A stretch of DNA of 64,000 bases from Shinella zoogloeoides (GTDB taxonomy: Bacteria; Pseudomonadota; Alphaproteobacteria; Rhizobiales; Rhizobiaceae): the NCBI RefSeq assembly GCF_020883495.1, contig NZ_CP086610.1:3179001-3243000 (forward strand), written 5' to 3'. Both the position numbers and the translations under genes were made by a program. This document shows positions 19,216 to 30,716 of this stretch, in pieces (positions within the stretch are counted from its first letter, which is position 1; the number at the start of each line of letters is the position of its first letter). The notes under the pieces were generated by a model, which worked only from the letters and a program-made list of their open reading frames with translations, was not told the origin of the DNA and ran no database searches.

Positions 19216-19241
19216 AACAAAAAACCCGCCGGAGGCGGGTT
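19216..19241 (-). terminator. Rho-independent terminator of the atp operon
   Basis: AACCCGCC (19223-19230) pairs with GGCGGGTT (19234-19241) around three bases. The minus strand continues into TTTTTTG, 27 bases beyond the atpC stop. Confidence 0.85.
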
Positions 19242-19267
19242 CGATGTCTACGCGATGATGCCTGCCA

Positions 19268-19675
19268 TCAGACCGGCATGACGATGCCCTGCAGCGTCGT
19301 CAGTTCGGCGAGATAGGTCTCGATGCCGAACTTCTGGTCGTCGGACTTCACATGCTCGAGTTCCTTGCGGGCAACATCGATGCGGCGCGTGATGTCGTCG
19401 CTGTTGAATTCGTCGACATGGACGGCCGATTCGGCCAGCAGCGTGCAGCCGGTCGGGATGATGTCGGCAAAGCCGCCGAAGACCACATAGCGGTCCTTCT
19501 TGCCGTCGGCCGTCTTCACGGTGACAATGCCCGGCTTGATCGTCGTCATGGTCGGCGCATGGTTGGCCATGACGGTCATCTCACCCTCGGTCGCCGGGAT
19601 GACGACTTCGCTGACGCTACCGGAAACCAGCAGGCGCTCGGGGGAAACGAGTTCAAAGTTGAAACTGTCGGCCAT
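19268..19675 (-). CDS. atpC: ATP synthase F1 subunit epsilon
   Basis: 135 residues, the regulatory epsilon subunit of the F1 stalk. ADSFNFELVSPERLLVSG opens the beta-sandwich domain, with ATEGEMTVMANHAPTMTTIKPG following, and a short helical C-terminus. I chose ATG 19675 over 19681 because the AAGAAG ribosome site is nine bases from the former and only three from the latter. Last gene of the atpHAGDC operon, followed by a strong terminator. Confidence 0.96.
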   Translation of the reverse strand: MADSFNFELVSPERLLVSGSVSEVVIPATEGEMTVMANHAPTMTTIKPGIVTVKTADGKKDRYVVFGGFADIIPTGCTLLAESAVHVDEFNSDDITRRIDVARKELEHVKSDDQKFGIETYLAELTTLQGIVMPV

Positions 19676-19711
19676 GACCATTCACTTCTTTTGACTAATC
19701 CGGTCAGGAAA

Positions 19712-19731
19712 GGGCGCCCTGACGGGCGCCC
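19712..19731 (-). other. Intercistronic hairpin between atpD and atpC
   Basis: GGGCGCCC (19712-19719) pairs with a second GGGCGCCC (19724-19731) over loop TGAC, in the 64-base gap between atpD and atpC. It may protect or process the mRNA or reduce read-through into atpC. Confidence 0.55.
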
Positions 19732-19739
19732 CGATTTCA

Positions 19740-22150
<2,411 letters not shown>

Positions 22151-22171
22151 CCGTTTTCCGTCCTGTAACAC

Positions 22172-22233
22172 GATCCGGAAGGATCATGCGTCAAATCCAA
22201 AGTTCGGGAGCGCCCGCGCGCCTGTCGGCGCGC
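22172..22233. other. Structured atpA-atpG spacer with two small hairpins
   Basis: GATCC...GGATC (22172-22185) forms one small dyad. Its GGATCATGCG (22181-22190) is the complement of the CGCATGATCC that opens the repeat at 3463. GCGCGCC/GGCGCGC (22216-22222 and 22227-22233, loop TGTC) forms a second. They sit in the 101-base gap inside the atp operon, and may set mRNA processing between atpA and atpG. Confidence 0.45.
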
Positions 22234-22251
22234 AGGGCTGGAACCGTCAGC

Positions 22252-23781
22252 TCAGCCGAAGGTCTTGGCGAAGGCGTCGAGAGCAGCCTTGAGCTTGCCC
22301 TTCGTGTCGTCGCTGATCGCCTTTTCGGTGCGGATCGCGTCGAGGATCGACTTGCCTTCCGAGCGCAGGTAGCCAAGCAGGCCCTGTTCGAACTTGCCGA
22401 CCTGAGCGACCGGAAGCTTGTCGAGGTAGCCGTTGACGCCGGCGAAGATCACCGCGACCTGCTCTTCCGTCTTCAGCGGCGAGAACTGCGGCTGCTTCAG
22501 GAGTTCGGTCAGGCGGGCACCGCGGTTCAGCAGGCGCTGCGTTGCGGCGTCGAGGTCCGAGCCGAACTGGGCGAAGGCTGCCATTTCGCGATACTGGGCG
22601 AGTTCACCCTTGATCGAGCCTGCGACCTGCTTCATCGCCTTGATCTGCGCGGACGAGCCGACGCGGGAAACCGACAGACCGACGTTAACGGCCGGGCGGA
22701 TACCCTGGTAGAACAGGTCCGTTTCAAGGAAGATCTGGCCGTCGGTGATCGAGATCACGTTGGTCGGGATGAACGCCGAAACGTCGTTACCCTGGGTTTC
22801 GATGACCGGCAGAGCCGTCAGCGAGCCAGCGCCCATGTCGTCGTTGAGCTTTGCAGCGCGCTCGAGGAGACGCGAATGCAGGTAGAAGACGTCGCCCGGG
22901 TAAGCTTCGCGGCCCGGCGGGCGGCGCAACAGCAGCGACATCTGGCGGTAGGAAACGGCCTGCTTGGAAAGGTCGTCGTAGCCGATGAGGGCGTGCTTGC
23001 CGTTGTCACGGAAGTATTCGCCCATCGCGCAGCCGGCGAACGGTGCGAGATACTGCATCGGCGCCGGGTCGGAAGCCGTTGCGGCAACGATGATCGAGTA
23101 CTGGAGAGCGCCGCGCTCTTCGAGAACCTTCACGAACTGGGCGACGGTCGAACGCTTCTGGCCGATAGCGACGTAGACGCAGTACAGCTTGTCGCCGTCC
23201 GGGCCGTTGTCGTGGATGGCCTTCTGGTTCAGGATCGTGTCCAGAATGATGGCGGTCTTGCCGGTCTGGCGGTCGCCGATGACGAGCTCGCGCTGACCGC
23301 GACCGACCGGGATGAGGGCGTCGATGGCCTTGAGGCCGGTCGACATCGGCTCATGAACCGACTTGCGCGGGATGATGCCCGGAGCCTTGACGTCAACGCG
23401 GGCGCGCTGCTTGGCATTGATCGGGCCCTTGCCGTCGATCGGGTTGCCGAGCGCGTCGACGACGCGGCCGAGCAGTTCCGGACCGACCGGAACGTCAACG
23501 ATGGCGCCCGTACGCTTGACGGTGTCGCCTTCCTTGATGTCACGGTCCGAACCGAAGATAACGACACCGACGTTGTCGCTTTCCAGGTTCAGCGCCATGC
23601 CGCGGATGCCGCCGGGGAACTCCACCATTTCACCGGCCTGGACATTGTCGAGGCCGTAAACGCGGGCGATACCGTCACCGACGGAAAGCACCTGACCGAC
23701 TTCCGAGACTTCCGCCTCTTTGCCGAAGTTTTTGATCTGATCTTTGAGAATTGCGGAAATTTCCGCGGCGCGGATATCCAT
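22252..23781 (-). CDS. atpA: ATP synthase F1 subunit alpha
   Basis: 509-residue nucleotide-binding, non-catalytic subunit of F1. The P-loop GDRQTGKT is at 169-176, and the DELTA-type N-terminus [20 protein letters not shown] is as in other rhizobia. The [31 protein letters not shown] and [17 protein letters not shown] segments are intact. Its ATG overlaps the atpH stop by one base (TGATG), giving tight coupling. Confidence 0.98.
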   Translation of the reverse strand: MDIRAAEISAILKDQIKNFGKEAEVSEVGQVLSVGDGIARVYGLDNVQAGEMVEFPGGIRGMALNLESDNVGVVIFGSDRDIKEGDTVKRTGAIVDVPVGPELLGRVVDALGNPIDGKGPINAKQRARVDVKAPGIIPRKSVHEPMSTGLKAIDALIPVGRGQRELVIGDRQTGKTAIILDTILNQKAIHDNGPDGDKLYCVYVAIGQKRSTVAQFVKVLEERGALQYSIIVAATASDPAPMQYLAPFAGCAMGEYFRDNGKHALIGYDDLSKQAVSYRQMSLLLRRPPGREAYPGDVFYLHSRLLERAAKLNDDMGAGSLTALPVIETQGNDVSAFIPTNVISITDGQIFLETDLFYQGIRPAVNVGLSVSRVGSSAQIKAMKQVAGSIKGELAQYREMAAFAQFGSDLDAATQRLLNRGARLTELLKQPQFSPLKTEEQVAVIFAGVNGYLDKLPVAQVGKFEQGLLGYLRSEGKSILDAIRTEKAISDDTKGKLKAALDAFAKTFG

Positions 23782-24347
23782 CAGCCGACCTCTTTCAGTG
23801 CAAGCTTAAGAGTAGAGAGTTTGGTGCGAAGGGACGTGTCGATCTGGCGCGATCCCACCTTGACGATCAGACCACCGAGAATGGACGGATCCACGGTGAC
23901 GGCAACCGCCACGTCTTTGCCGGTGACGCCTTTCAGCGCCGCCTTCAATTCGTTTTCCTGCGCTGCGGTCAGCGCATGGGCCGAGGTGACATCGGCCGTG
24001 ATTTCGCCGCGGGCGCGGGCCGCGATGACGCGGTATGCCTGGATCATGCCGGGAACGGCGAAGAGGCGACGATTCGACGCAACCACCTTGAGGAAGTTTG
24101 CCACGAGGCCCGTGATGCCGGCCTTGGCGGCGACGGCGGCAATGGCCTTGGTCTGATCTTCGGCGGAGAAGACAGGGCTGGCGATCAGCCGCTTCAGGTC
24201 GTCGCTTTCGTTGATCAGAGCCTGGAAACGGGCAAGATCGGCACCGACACTGTCAGCCGAACCGGCTTCCTGAGCGAGGTCGAAAAGCGAAGACGCGTAT
24301 CTTTCTGCAACACCGGAAACAAGCTGGGATGTGTCTGCCACGGGCAC
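23781..24347 (-). CDS. atpH: ATP synthase F1 subunit delta
   Basis: 188-residue peripheral-stalk subunit (OSCP homologue). Features are [15 protein letters not shown] near residue 10, the helical N-domain, and the C-terminal [33 protein letters not shown] segment. Start is GTG at 24347, preceded by AAGAAGAGAAG, and MPVADTSQ is the usual rhizobial N-terminus. First gene of the atpHAGDC operon; the F0 genes are not here, as is normal in this group. Confidence 0.95.
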   Translation of the reverse strand: MPVADTSQLVSGVAERYASSLFDLAQEAGSADSVGADLARFQALINESDDLKRLIASPVFSAEDQTKAIAAVAAKAGITGLVANFLKVVASNRRLFAVPGMIQAYRVIAARARGEITADVTSAHALTAAQENELKAALKGVTGKDVAVAVTVDPSILGGLIVKVGSRQIDTSLRTKLSTLKLALKEVG

Positions 24348-24609
24348 AAGCTTCTCTTCTTATCATTCAAGACGCAGGGCAGTAGCGAAGCTACGGTCCT
24401 AACCACCTGAAATCGTTGCGGTAATCTTCAGTTCCCACAGGCCTTGGCGCCCGCTTTTTCTGAATTTCGCGGTTCGTCTAGCATAGGAAACCCGGACTCG
24501 CAACACGCCGGACGCAGGAATGCGCCATAAGTCGGCCACAGTCGGGGCAAAAGTTGACTGCGCGCACTCTGTTCGGCCGCCGGAAAGCGTCAATCGCCTG
24601 ATTTTCGGG

Positions 24610-24993
24610 TCAGATGAAGCCGAAGGCGTAGCCCAGCGGCAGGCCGGCAAGCACCGCCTGCACGGCGAGCACGAGAAGGTTCTTCAGCGAGAAGGATCCA
24701 TCCGACATCAGCGAGAGGATGCGGCCGAAAGCGGCAAGGGTGAACCCGCCGCCGATCGCCATATAGATCCAGCTCTGCGCCATCATCAGCGCCACGATGG
24801 CGAGGCCGGCATAAAAGCCGCCGGAGGAGCGGACGAAGGCGAGCCCTTCGCGGCTGGTTTCCTTCGTCTGGAGACCGGCGAGTTTCAGCACCGTGCCGGG
24901 AGCGAAGAGCGCGATCAGGCCGAGCAGGCTCGTCACGATGGCCGCGCAGAACGCCAGGAACTCGCCCGTCTCGGTGGGGATGTAGAATTCCAT
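24610..24993 (-). CDS. Small four-helix membrane protein, DUF4345-like
   Basis: 127 residues with about four hydrophobic helices (near 13-33, 57-75, 78-98 and 105-126), the first followed by a short loop (LKLAGLQTKETSREGLAFVRSSGGFYAGL). The RSSGGFYAGLAIV segment recalls DUF4345 membrane proteins, but the match is from memory. No signal peptide other than the first helix. It lies between priA and the atp operon on the same strand; function unknown. Confidence 0.75.
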   Translation of the reverse strand: MEFYIPTETGEFLAFCAAIVTSLLGLIALFAPGTVLKLAGLQTKETSREGLAFVRSSGGFYAGLAIVALMMAQSWIYMAIGGGFTLAAFGRILSLMSDGSFSLKNLLVLAVQAVLAGLPLGYAFGFI

Positions 24994-25097
24994 CTCGGCG
25001 CCTCTCCCGTCGGTTGCTGCGATTCTCTATCGCACAAGCGCCCGGCGCACTGAAGCGCACGCGCCGACTTCGCACAACTCTTTGTTAACCATGCACT

Positions 25098-27302
25098 TCA
25101 CAGGAAACTCTGCGGATCGACATCGAGCTGCACCTGCAGCGAGGCCCGCTCCTTCGGCCCGTTGGCCAGCATGGCGCGCAGGAAGGCCTGCATGTCGCTG
25201 CCCCGCCGGCCATGCACCAGAAGGCGAAAACGGTGGCGGCCGCGCACCAGCGCCAGCGGCGCTTCCGCCGGGCCGAGGATGGAAATTCCGTCCGCATGGG
25301 GTGCCGCCTGCCGCAATCCGCGCGCATGCGCTTCCGCCTCGCCGCGCGTATCGGCCGAGACGATGACCGAGGCGAGCCGGCCGAAGGGCGGCAGCAGCGC
25401 CTTTTCCCGCTCGCCGATCTCGCGGTCGTAGAAGGCCTGCGCATCGCCCGAGACGATGGCCTGCATGACGGGATGGGCCGGCTGGTAAGTCTGGATGAGG
25501 CCGTGGCTCTTGAGGCCCGAGCGCCCGGCGCGGCCCGTGACCTGCGAAAGAAGCTGGAAGGTGCGTTCAGCCGCGCGCGGATCGCCGTTGGAGAGGCCGA
25601 GATCGGCATCCACCACCCCGACCAGTGACATGAGCGGGAAATTGTGCCCCTTGGCAACGAGCTGCGTGCCGATGACGATATCCGCCTCGCCCCGCGCGAT
25701 GGCTTCCAGTTCCAGCCGCAGGCGCTTGACGCCCATCAGATCGGAGGAAAGCACGATGGTCCGCGCCTCGGGGAAATGGCGCTCGACCTCCTCCGCGATG
25801 CGCTCCACCCCCGGCCCGCAGGCCGCCAGATGATCGAAGGTGCCGCATTCCGGGCAGGCTTCGGGCGTCCGCTCCGCATAGCCGCAATGATGGCACTGGA
25901 TCTGCCCGCGAAAACGGTGCTCCACCAGCCAGCTCGAACATTGCGGGCACTGGAAGCGATGGCCGCAGACCCGGCAGAGCGTCAACGGCGCATAACCGCG
26001 CCGGTTGAGGAAGAGCAGCGCCTGCTCCTCCTTCTCGATGGTGCGGGCGATGCCGCGCAGCAGAACCGGCGAGAGGAAACCGCCTTTTGCCGGCGGATGC
26101 CGCCGCATGTCGACGAGATGCAGGTCCGGCAGGGCCGCATCGCCGTAGCGCGTCGGCAAATGGAGCTTGCGGTAGCGCCCGGTCTCGCTGTTGACCCGGC
26201 TTTCCACCGAAGGCGTCGCCGAGACCAGCACGGCCGGGAAATCGCCGATGCGCGCGCGCACCACCGCCATGTCGCGGGCATTGTAGAAGACACGGTCTTC
26301 CTGCTTGTAGGCCGGGTCGTGCTCTTCATCGACGATGACGAGGCCAAGATTCTCGAAGGGCAGGAACAGCGCCGAGCGCGCGCCGGCCACCACCCGCACA
26401 TCCCCCGTCGTCACCTGCCGCCACACGCGCTCGCGCATCCGCGGGGCGAGGTCCGAGTGCCATTCGGCGGGCTTGGCGCCGAAACGGTCCTGGAAGCGTT
26501 CAAGGAAACTTGCCGTCAGCGCGATTTCCGGCAGCAGGATCAGCACCTGCCGGCCGCGCCGCAACGTCTCGGCGATGGCCTCGAAATAGACCTCCGTCTT
26601 GCCCGAGCCGGTAATGCCGTCGATCAGCGAGACGGAGAAGACGCCCTTCTGCACGCTCTCGACCAGTTCCGCCGCACTTTCCGTCTGCGGCCCTTCGAGC
26701 CGGGGGGCGACATAATCGGGATCGGGCGCGGCCACCACCGGCGGCGGCGGCAGGAAAACAGTCTCGAAACTGCCCTGCTTGACCAGCCCGTCGATAACGC
26801 TCGTCGAGGTGCCGGAGGCATGGGCAAGGCCCGAGCGGGTCCACGCAATGCCGTCCTCGACCAGTTCCAGCACGCGCTCGCGGGCGCTCGTCAACCGTTC
26901 CGGCCGGTGGCCGGTGAAGCGCAGCCCCTCGATCATCGGCTCGGGATCGAAGGCCGTCGGCGCGCGTAGCGCCATGCGGGCGACGAGGCCCGGCGGCGTC
27001 ACCGTATAGGCGGAGACCCAGTCGAGGAAATCGCGCATCTCCCTGGAAAGCGGCGGGCAGTCGAAGACCTTCTCGATGGGCCGCAGCTTTTTCGGATCGA
27101 CCCTGCCGTCATCGCCGCCGTCCCAGACGACGCCCGGCACCAGCCGCGGTCCGAGCGGCACCTGCACGATGGAGCCCGGCTCGACCGCCATGCCCTCGGG
27201 CACGGCATAGGAATAGGGCGCAGGCGTCGGCACCGGCACCATCACGGGCACCGTGCGCGGAAAAAGCCTTTCCCCGAAAAGATTGGTCGAATCGCTGCTC
27301 AT
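25098..27302 (-). CDS. priA: Primosomal replication restart helicase PriA
   Basis: 734 residues. PriA binds stalled or collapsed forks and reloads DnaB. An N-terminal 3'-OH-binding domain leads to Walker A GITGSGKTEV near residues 228-237 and the DEEHD box near 325. A zinc-binding cysteine array follows (CRVCGHRFQCPQCSSW, then CHHCG and CPECG) near 437-485, then helicase motifs V-VI (QLVAKGHNFPLMSLVGVVDADLGL, QVTGRAGRSG). Complete. The RecF-like ATPase gene lies 58 bases upstream on the same strand and may be co-transcribed. Confidence 0.97.
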   Translation of the reverse strand: MSSDSTNLFGERLFPRTVPVMVPVPTPAPYSYAVPEGMAVEPGSIVQVPLGPRLVPGVVWDGGDDGRVDPKKLRPIEKVFDCPPLSREMRDFLDWVSAYTVTPPGLVARMALRAPTAFDPEPMIEGLRFTGHRPERLTSARERVLELVEDGIAWTRSGLAHASGTSTSVIDGLVKQGSFETVFLPPPPVVAAPDPDYVAPRLEGPQTESAAELVESVQKGVFSVSLIDGITGSGKTEVYFEAIAETLRRGRQVLILLPEIALTASFLERFQDRFGAKPAEWHSDLAPRMRERVWRQVTTGDVRVVAGARSALFLPFENLGLVIVDEEHDPAYKQEDRVFYNARDMAVVRARIGDFPAVLVSATPSVESRVNSETGRYRKLHLPTRYGDAALPDLHLVDMRRHPPAKGGFLSPVLLRGIARTIEKEEQALLFLNRRGYAPLTLCRVCGHRFQCPQCSSWLVEHRFRGQIQCHHCGYAERTPEACPECGTFDHLAACGPGVERIAEEVERHFPEARTIVLSSDLMGVKRLRLELEAIARGEADIVIGTQLVAKGHNFPLMSLVGVVDADLGLSNGDPRAAERTFQLLSQVTGRAGRSGLKSHGLIQTYQPAHPVMQAIVSGDAQAFYDREIGEREKALLPPFGRLASVIVSADTRGEAEAHARGLRQAAPHADGISILGPAEAPLALVRGRHRFRLLVHGRRGSDMQAFLRAMLANGPKERASLQVQLDVDPQSFL

Positions 27303-27360
27303 CGCCCGCGAAGATGCCCCCGCGGCCGTGCGAAGAAAACCGCAAAGATCGCCGCCCCGC

Positions 27361-28491
27361 TCATTCGTCGTCGTCCATCTCGCCGGTCAGCCGCATCCCG
27401 TCGATCCAGGTTGCCCCGTCCTTACGCACGACGCGCCTGGCCCGCACCCCGCAGCGGCTTTCCACCTCCCGCGCCAGCCGCTCCGAATGGGTGACGATCC
27501 AGAGCTGGCTCGTGCGGGCGGCGCGCGCGATCATTTCGGCAAGCGCCGGCAGCATGTCGGGATGAAGGCTGGCCTCCGGCTCGTTGAGCGCGATCAATGG
27601 CGGCGTGCGGTAGGAGAGCAGCGCGGCGGCGAGCGAGAGGAAGCGAATCTGCCCGTCGGAAAGCTCGCGCGGCTGGAAGACGCGCTGCGGGAAATGCGGA
27701 AAGACCAGCCCGTAGGAGGCGAATTCCTCCGGCTCCGGCACGGAAAGCTTCGCCCCGCCGAAGGCATCCGCGACGGCCCGGTCGAGATCGACCGTATCCT
27801 GCCGCGTCCAGGCGAGCGTGGCGAAGACCGCCGCCATATTGGCCCCGTCCTCGTCGAGCAGCGGCGCGGTGACGGCAAGGCAGGGCTGGCGCAGCGCCGA
27901 ATCGCGATCCGTGCGGAAGCCGTGAAAGAACCGCCATTGCGAAACGGCGCGGCGAAAGGTGCCGATCTCTGGATAATGCCCGGCATCGCCGAGCAGCGCG
28001 ATGGCCGTCTCCGACGTCAGCGCCTGCTCGGGATATTCGGCCATGCGCCCCGTCTCGTTGCGCACCATGATGCCCGGCCCGGACCGCTTCATCACCGTCA
28101 CCGGCCGGCGGCCCGTCTCGATGGAAAGTTCCTCCGCCTTCACCTGCGGCTCGAAGGCGAAGCCGGCGGAGGCCGGCGGCCTGAGGCCCGCCTCGATGCG
28201 GTAGCGGAAGGTGATCGCCCGCTCCTCGTCCATCAGCTCGGCCTCGAGCCTGATGCGCACCGGCTCGTTCGGCCGGCGCTTGCCGGTCCACAGCGCCGAT
28301 CCCATGCCGCCTTCCGCCGCGATCTCGTTGGCGAAGGTGCCACGCACCGCCGCCTGCACCAGTTGCAGCGAGCGATAGAGGTTGGACTTGCCGGCCCCGT
28401 TTTCCCCAACGAAGAGGTTCACCCGGCCGAGATCCATGCGGATCGAACGGAGCGAGCGGTAGTTTTCGGCGGACATGGAGCGCAGCAGCAT
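27361..28491 (-). CDS. RecF/OLD-like AAA ATPase, role unknown
   Basis: 376 residues. It begins with an ABC-type ATPase head: MSAENYRSLRSIRMDLGRVNLFVGENGAGKSNLYRSLQLV, with Walker A GENGAGKS. Far downstream are the signature-like LSDGQIRFLSLAAALLS, Walker B LIALNEPEASLHP and the H-loop WIVTHSERLA. Between is a middle part of about 200 residues without an obvious coiled coil. There is no Toprim nuclease domain, so it is smaller than OLD enzymes and resembles stand-alone AAA_21 proteins. I placed the start at 28491; 28536 is also open. Position between priA and divergent xerC suggests DNA maintenance, but that is only context. Confidence 0.82.
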   Translation of the reverse strand: MLLRSMSAENYRSLRSIRMDLGRVNLFVGENGAGKSNLYRSLQLVQAAVRGTFANEIAAEGGMGSALWTGKRRPNEPVRIRLEAELMDEERAITFRYRIEAGLRPPASAGFAFEPQVKAEELSIETGRRPVTVMKRSGPGIMVRNETGRMAEYPEQALTSETAIALLGDAGHYPEIGTFRRAVSQWRFFHGFRTDRDSALRQPCLAVTAPLLDEDGANMAAVFATLAWTRQDTVDLDRAVADAFGGAKLSVPEPEEFASYGLVFPHFPQRVFQPRELSDGQIRFLSLAAALLSYRTPPLIALNEPEASLHPDMLPALAEMIARAARTSQLWIVTHSERLAREVESRCGVRARRVVRKDGATWIDGMRLTGEMDDDE

Positions 28492-28584
28492 GAATTGACC
28501 CGGATTCGAAAAGAGAGCCGTCTCTATACAGCCCACCGTGTCTAGAGGAAGGCGATACTCCTTGCCCAGCCCGGAGGAAGAACG

Positions 28585-28599
28585 TTAGCAAATCCTTAA
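28585..28599. promoter_or_regulatory. Near-consensus CtrA-like site upstream of xerC
   Basis: TTAG, seven bases, TTAA, one mismatch to TTAA-N7-TTAA, about 40 bases before the xerC start. Weak on its own. Confidence 0.3.
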
Positions 28600-28639
28600 G
28601 CGGAAACCGCCATCCTGCCCCGAACATCAGAGACAGGAC

Positions 28640-29575
28640 ATGACGGAACTTCTCATCATCGCCGACCAGACGCTCATGGACGAGCGGCAGGGCTGGCTCA
28701 GCGCCCTTGCCGAGGAACGCCGGCTTTCCGACAACACGCTGGACGCCTATGAGCGCGACACGCGCCAGTTCCTCGCCTTCCTGACGCAGCATATCGCCGC
28801 CCCCGCCCGGCTGAAGGACATCGGCGCCCTGCGCCCGGCGGACCTGCGCGGTTTCCTCGCCGCCCGCCGCCGTGACGGCGCGGGTTCGCGCACGCTCGGC
28901 CGCGGCCTTGCGGGCCTGCGTTCCTTCCTGCGCCATCTGGAGCGCAAGGGCCTCGCCAATGCCGCCGGGGCGACCGCCGTTCGCTCGCCGAAACAGCCGA
29001 AATCGCTGCCGAAGCCGCTTTCCGACAAGCAGGCCATCGCCGTCGTCGATGCGCAGGAACAGCTTGCCGAAGAACCCTGGATCCGCACGCGCAACGCCGC
29101 CGTGCTGACCCTTCTCTATGGCTGCGGCCTGCGTATTTCCGAGGCCCTGTCGCTGACCCCGGCGGACTTTGCCGGCAGCCCCACCTCCCTGCGCATCACC
29201 GGCAAGGGCGACAAGACGCGCATCGTGCCGCTGATCGCCCAGGCGCGAACGGGTGTCGAAGACTGTATCAGGCTCTGCCCCTTCCAGCTTGCGGAAGACA
29301 AGCCGCTCTTCCGCGGCGCGCGGGGCGGCCCCCTGCAGCCGGCCATCGTCCAGCGCGAGATGCAGAAGCTGCGCGGCGCGCTCGGCCTGCCGGACAGCGC
29401 CACGCCCCATGCGCTGCGCCATTCCTTCGCCACGCATCTTCTGGCCGGCGGCGGGGACCTGCGCACCATCCAGGAACTGCTCGGCCATGCCAGCCTTTCC
29501 ACCACGCAGGTCTATACCGGCGTCGATTCGGCGCGCCTGCTCGAAATCTACGACCGCGCCCATCCCCGCGCCTGA
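28640..29575 (+). CDS. xerC: Site-specific tyrosine recombinase XerC
   Basis: 311 residues. XerC works with XerD at dif to resolve chromosome dimers. The SAM-like N-terminal core-binding domain (WLSALAEERRLSDNTLDAYERDTRQFLAFL) precedes the catalytic domain. All catalytic residues can be placed: R165 (LRISEAL), K189 (GKGDK), H257 and R260 (HALRHSF), H283 (GHASL) and Y292 (QVYTG). XerC versus XerD rests on overall wording and on its priA neighbourhood in rhizobia. Nothing nearby suggests a phage or integron integrase. Confidence 0.93.
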   Translation: MTELLIIADQTLMDERQGWLSALAEERRLSDNTLDAYERDTRQFLAFLTQHIAAPARLKDIGALRPADLRGFLAARRRDGAGSRTLGRGLAGLRSFLRHLERKGLANAAGATAVRSPKQPKSLPKPLSDKQAIAVVDAQEQLAEEPWIRTRNAAVLTLLYGCGLRISEALSLTPADFAGSPTSLRITGKGDKTRIVPLIAQARTGVEDCIRLCPFQLAEDKPLFRGARGGPLQPAIVQREMQKLRGALGLPDSATPHALRHSFATHLLAGGGDLRTIQELLGHASLSTTQVYTGVDSARLLEIYDRAHPRA

Positions 29576-29639
29576 TCCCGTTAAGGGATTATGAGGAAGA
29601 GGACGCTAGGGTCCGCCCGAAAATGCAGGGAGTTCGACC

Positions 29640-30716
29640 ATGATAGTCCTTCTTCACAAAAGCCGTGAAGCGCTCGCCGACCGGCTGGCCGATACCGGGC
29701 TGTGGCTTCTCGCCGCGATCAACGTGCTCCTCGCACTCTCCTTCCTCGTCGTGCTGGCGGCCCTTTCGCCGGCCAACGCCCAGGAAACGCCCGCCTGCGG
29801 CGGCGAGAACCTGCTTACGCAGCTTGAGAAGGACGATCCCGCCGCTTTCGCGAAGCTGCGCGCCGAAGCCGACGCCGTACCGAACGGCCGGGCCATCCTC
29901 TGGAAGATCGAAAAGGACGGCAGGCCCCCCTCCTGGCTGCTCGGCACCATGCATGTGACCGATCCGCGCGTGCTCGCCATGCCCGAGACCGCGCGCACCG
30001 CCTATGCCGCCGCCGGCACGGTCATCGTCGAATCGGACGAGATCGCCGACGAGAAGAAGGCCAGCGTCGCGATCATGGCGCACCCCGACCTCACCATGTT
30101 CACCGACGGCAAGTCCATCACCGATTTCCTCGACAAGGACGACGCCGCAAAGCTGACGGAAGGCCTGAAGAGTCGCGGCCTTTCGCTCGCGGCCGTCGCC
30201 CGCATGAAGCCGTGGATGATCGCCAGCTTCGTCGCGCTGCCGGCCTGCGAGATCGCCCGCAAGACCGCCGGCGCCGCCTTCCTCGACCAGCGCCTCGCCA
30301 AGGACGCGCTTGCCGAGGGCAAGACCCTGAAGGGCCTCGAAACCCTGATCGAACAGATTTCCGCCCTCGATTCCCTGCCGCTCGAACCCCAGATCCAGGG
30401 CCTCGTGCAGACGGTGGAGCTGGGCGACAAGCTGGAAGACGTCATCGAGACGATGAGCCAGCTCTATCTTGCCGGCGATACCGGCATGATCATGCCCATG
30501 ATGCGCGCGGCCGGCCCCGAGACAGGCGACGATGCCTATGCCGATTTCGAGCAGCGCATCATCGTCGACCGCAACCACATCATGGCGGACCGCGCCGCGC
30601 CGATCCTCGCGGAGGGCAATGTCTTCATGGCCGTCGGCGCACTGCACCTGCCGGGGCCGGAGGGCGTTGTCGAGCTGCTGCGCAGGAAGGGCTTCACGGT
30701 CACCGCCGTGAAGTGA
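29640..30716 (+). CDS. TraB/GumN-family protein
   Basis: 358 residues. A hydrophobic signal or anchor segment at about 21-48 ends in SPANAQE, a likely signal peptidase site. The TraB/GumN domain follows, with SWLLGTMHVTDPRV near residue 99, VIVESDE near 124, and the C-terminal NVFMAVGALHLPGPEGVVELLRRKGF. The two GxxH-type motifs (GTMH, GALH) are the family's putative metal-binding catalytic residues. Members are secreted or membrane-bound metalloprotease-like proteins of uncertain role. ATG 29640 follows AGGGAG. Its last 17 bases overlap the convergent DUF2867 gene. Confidence 0.9.
   Translation: MIVLLHKSREALADRLADTGLWLLAAINVLLALSFLVVLAALSPANAQETPACGGENLLTQLEKDDPAAFAKLRAEADAVPNGRAILWKIEKDGRPPSWLLGTMHVTDPRVLAMPETARTAYAAAGTVIVESDEIADEKKASVAIMAHPDLTMFTDGKSITDFLDKDDAAKLTEGLKSRGLSLAAVARMKPWMIASFVALPACEIARKTAGAAFLDQRLAKDALAEGKTLKGLETLIEQISALDSLPLEPQIQGLVQTVELGDKLEDVIETMSQLYLAGDTGMIMPMMRAAGPETGDDAYADFEQRIIVDRNHIMADRAAPILAEGNVFMAVGALHLPGPEGVVELLRRKGFTVTAVK

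Noticed and set aside
25085..25092. TTAACCAT half-site near the priA stop
   Set aside because: A single CtrA half-site without a partner at N7 spacing; likely chance.
28640..29575. XerC as integrase of a mobile element
   Set aside because: Sequence and neighbourhood fit the housekeeping recombinase; no att-like repeats, cargo genes or tRNA target nearby.
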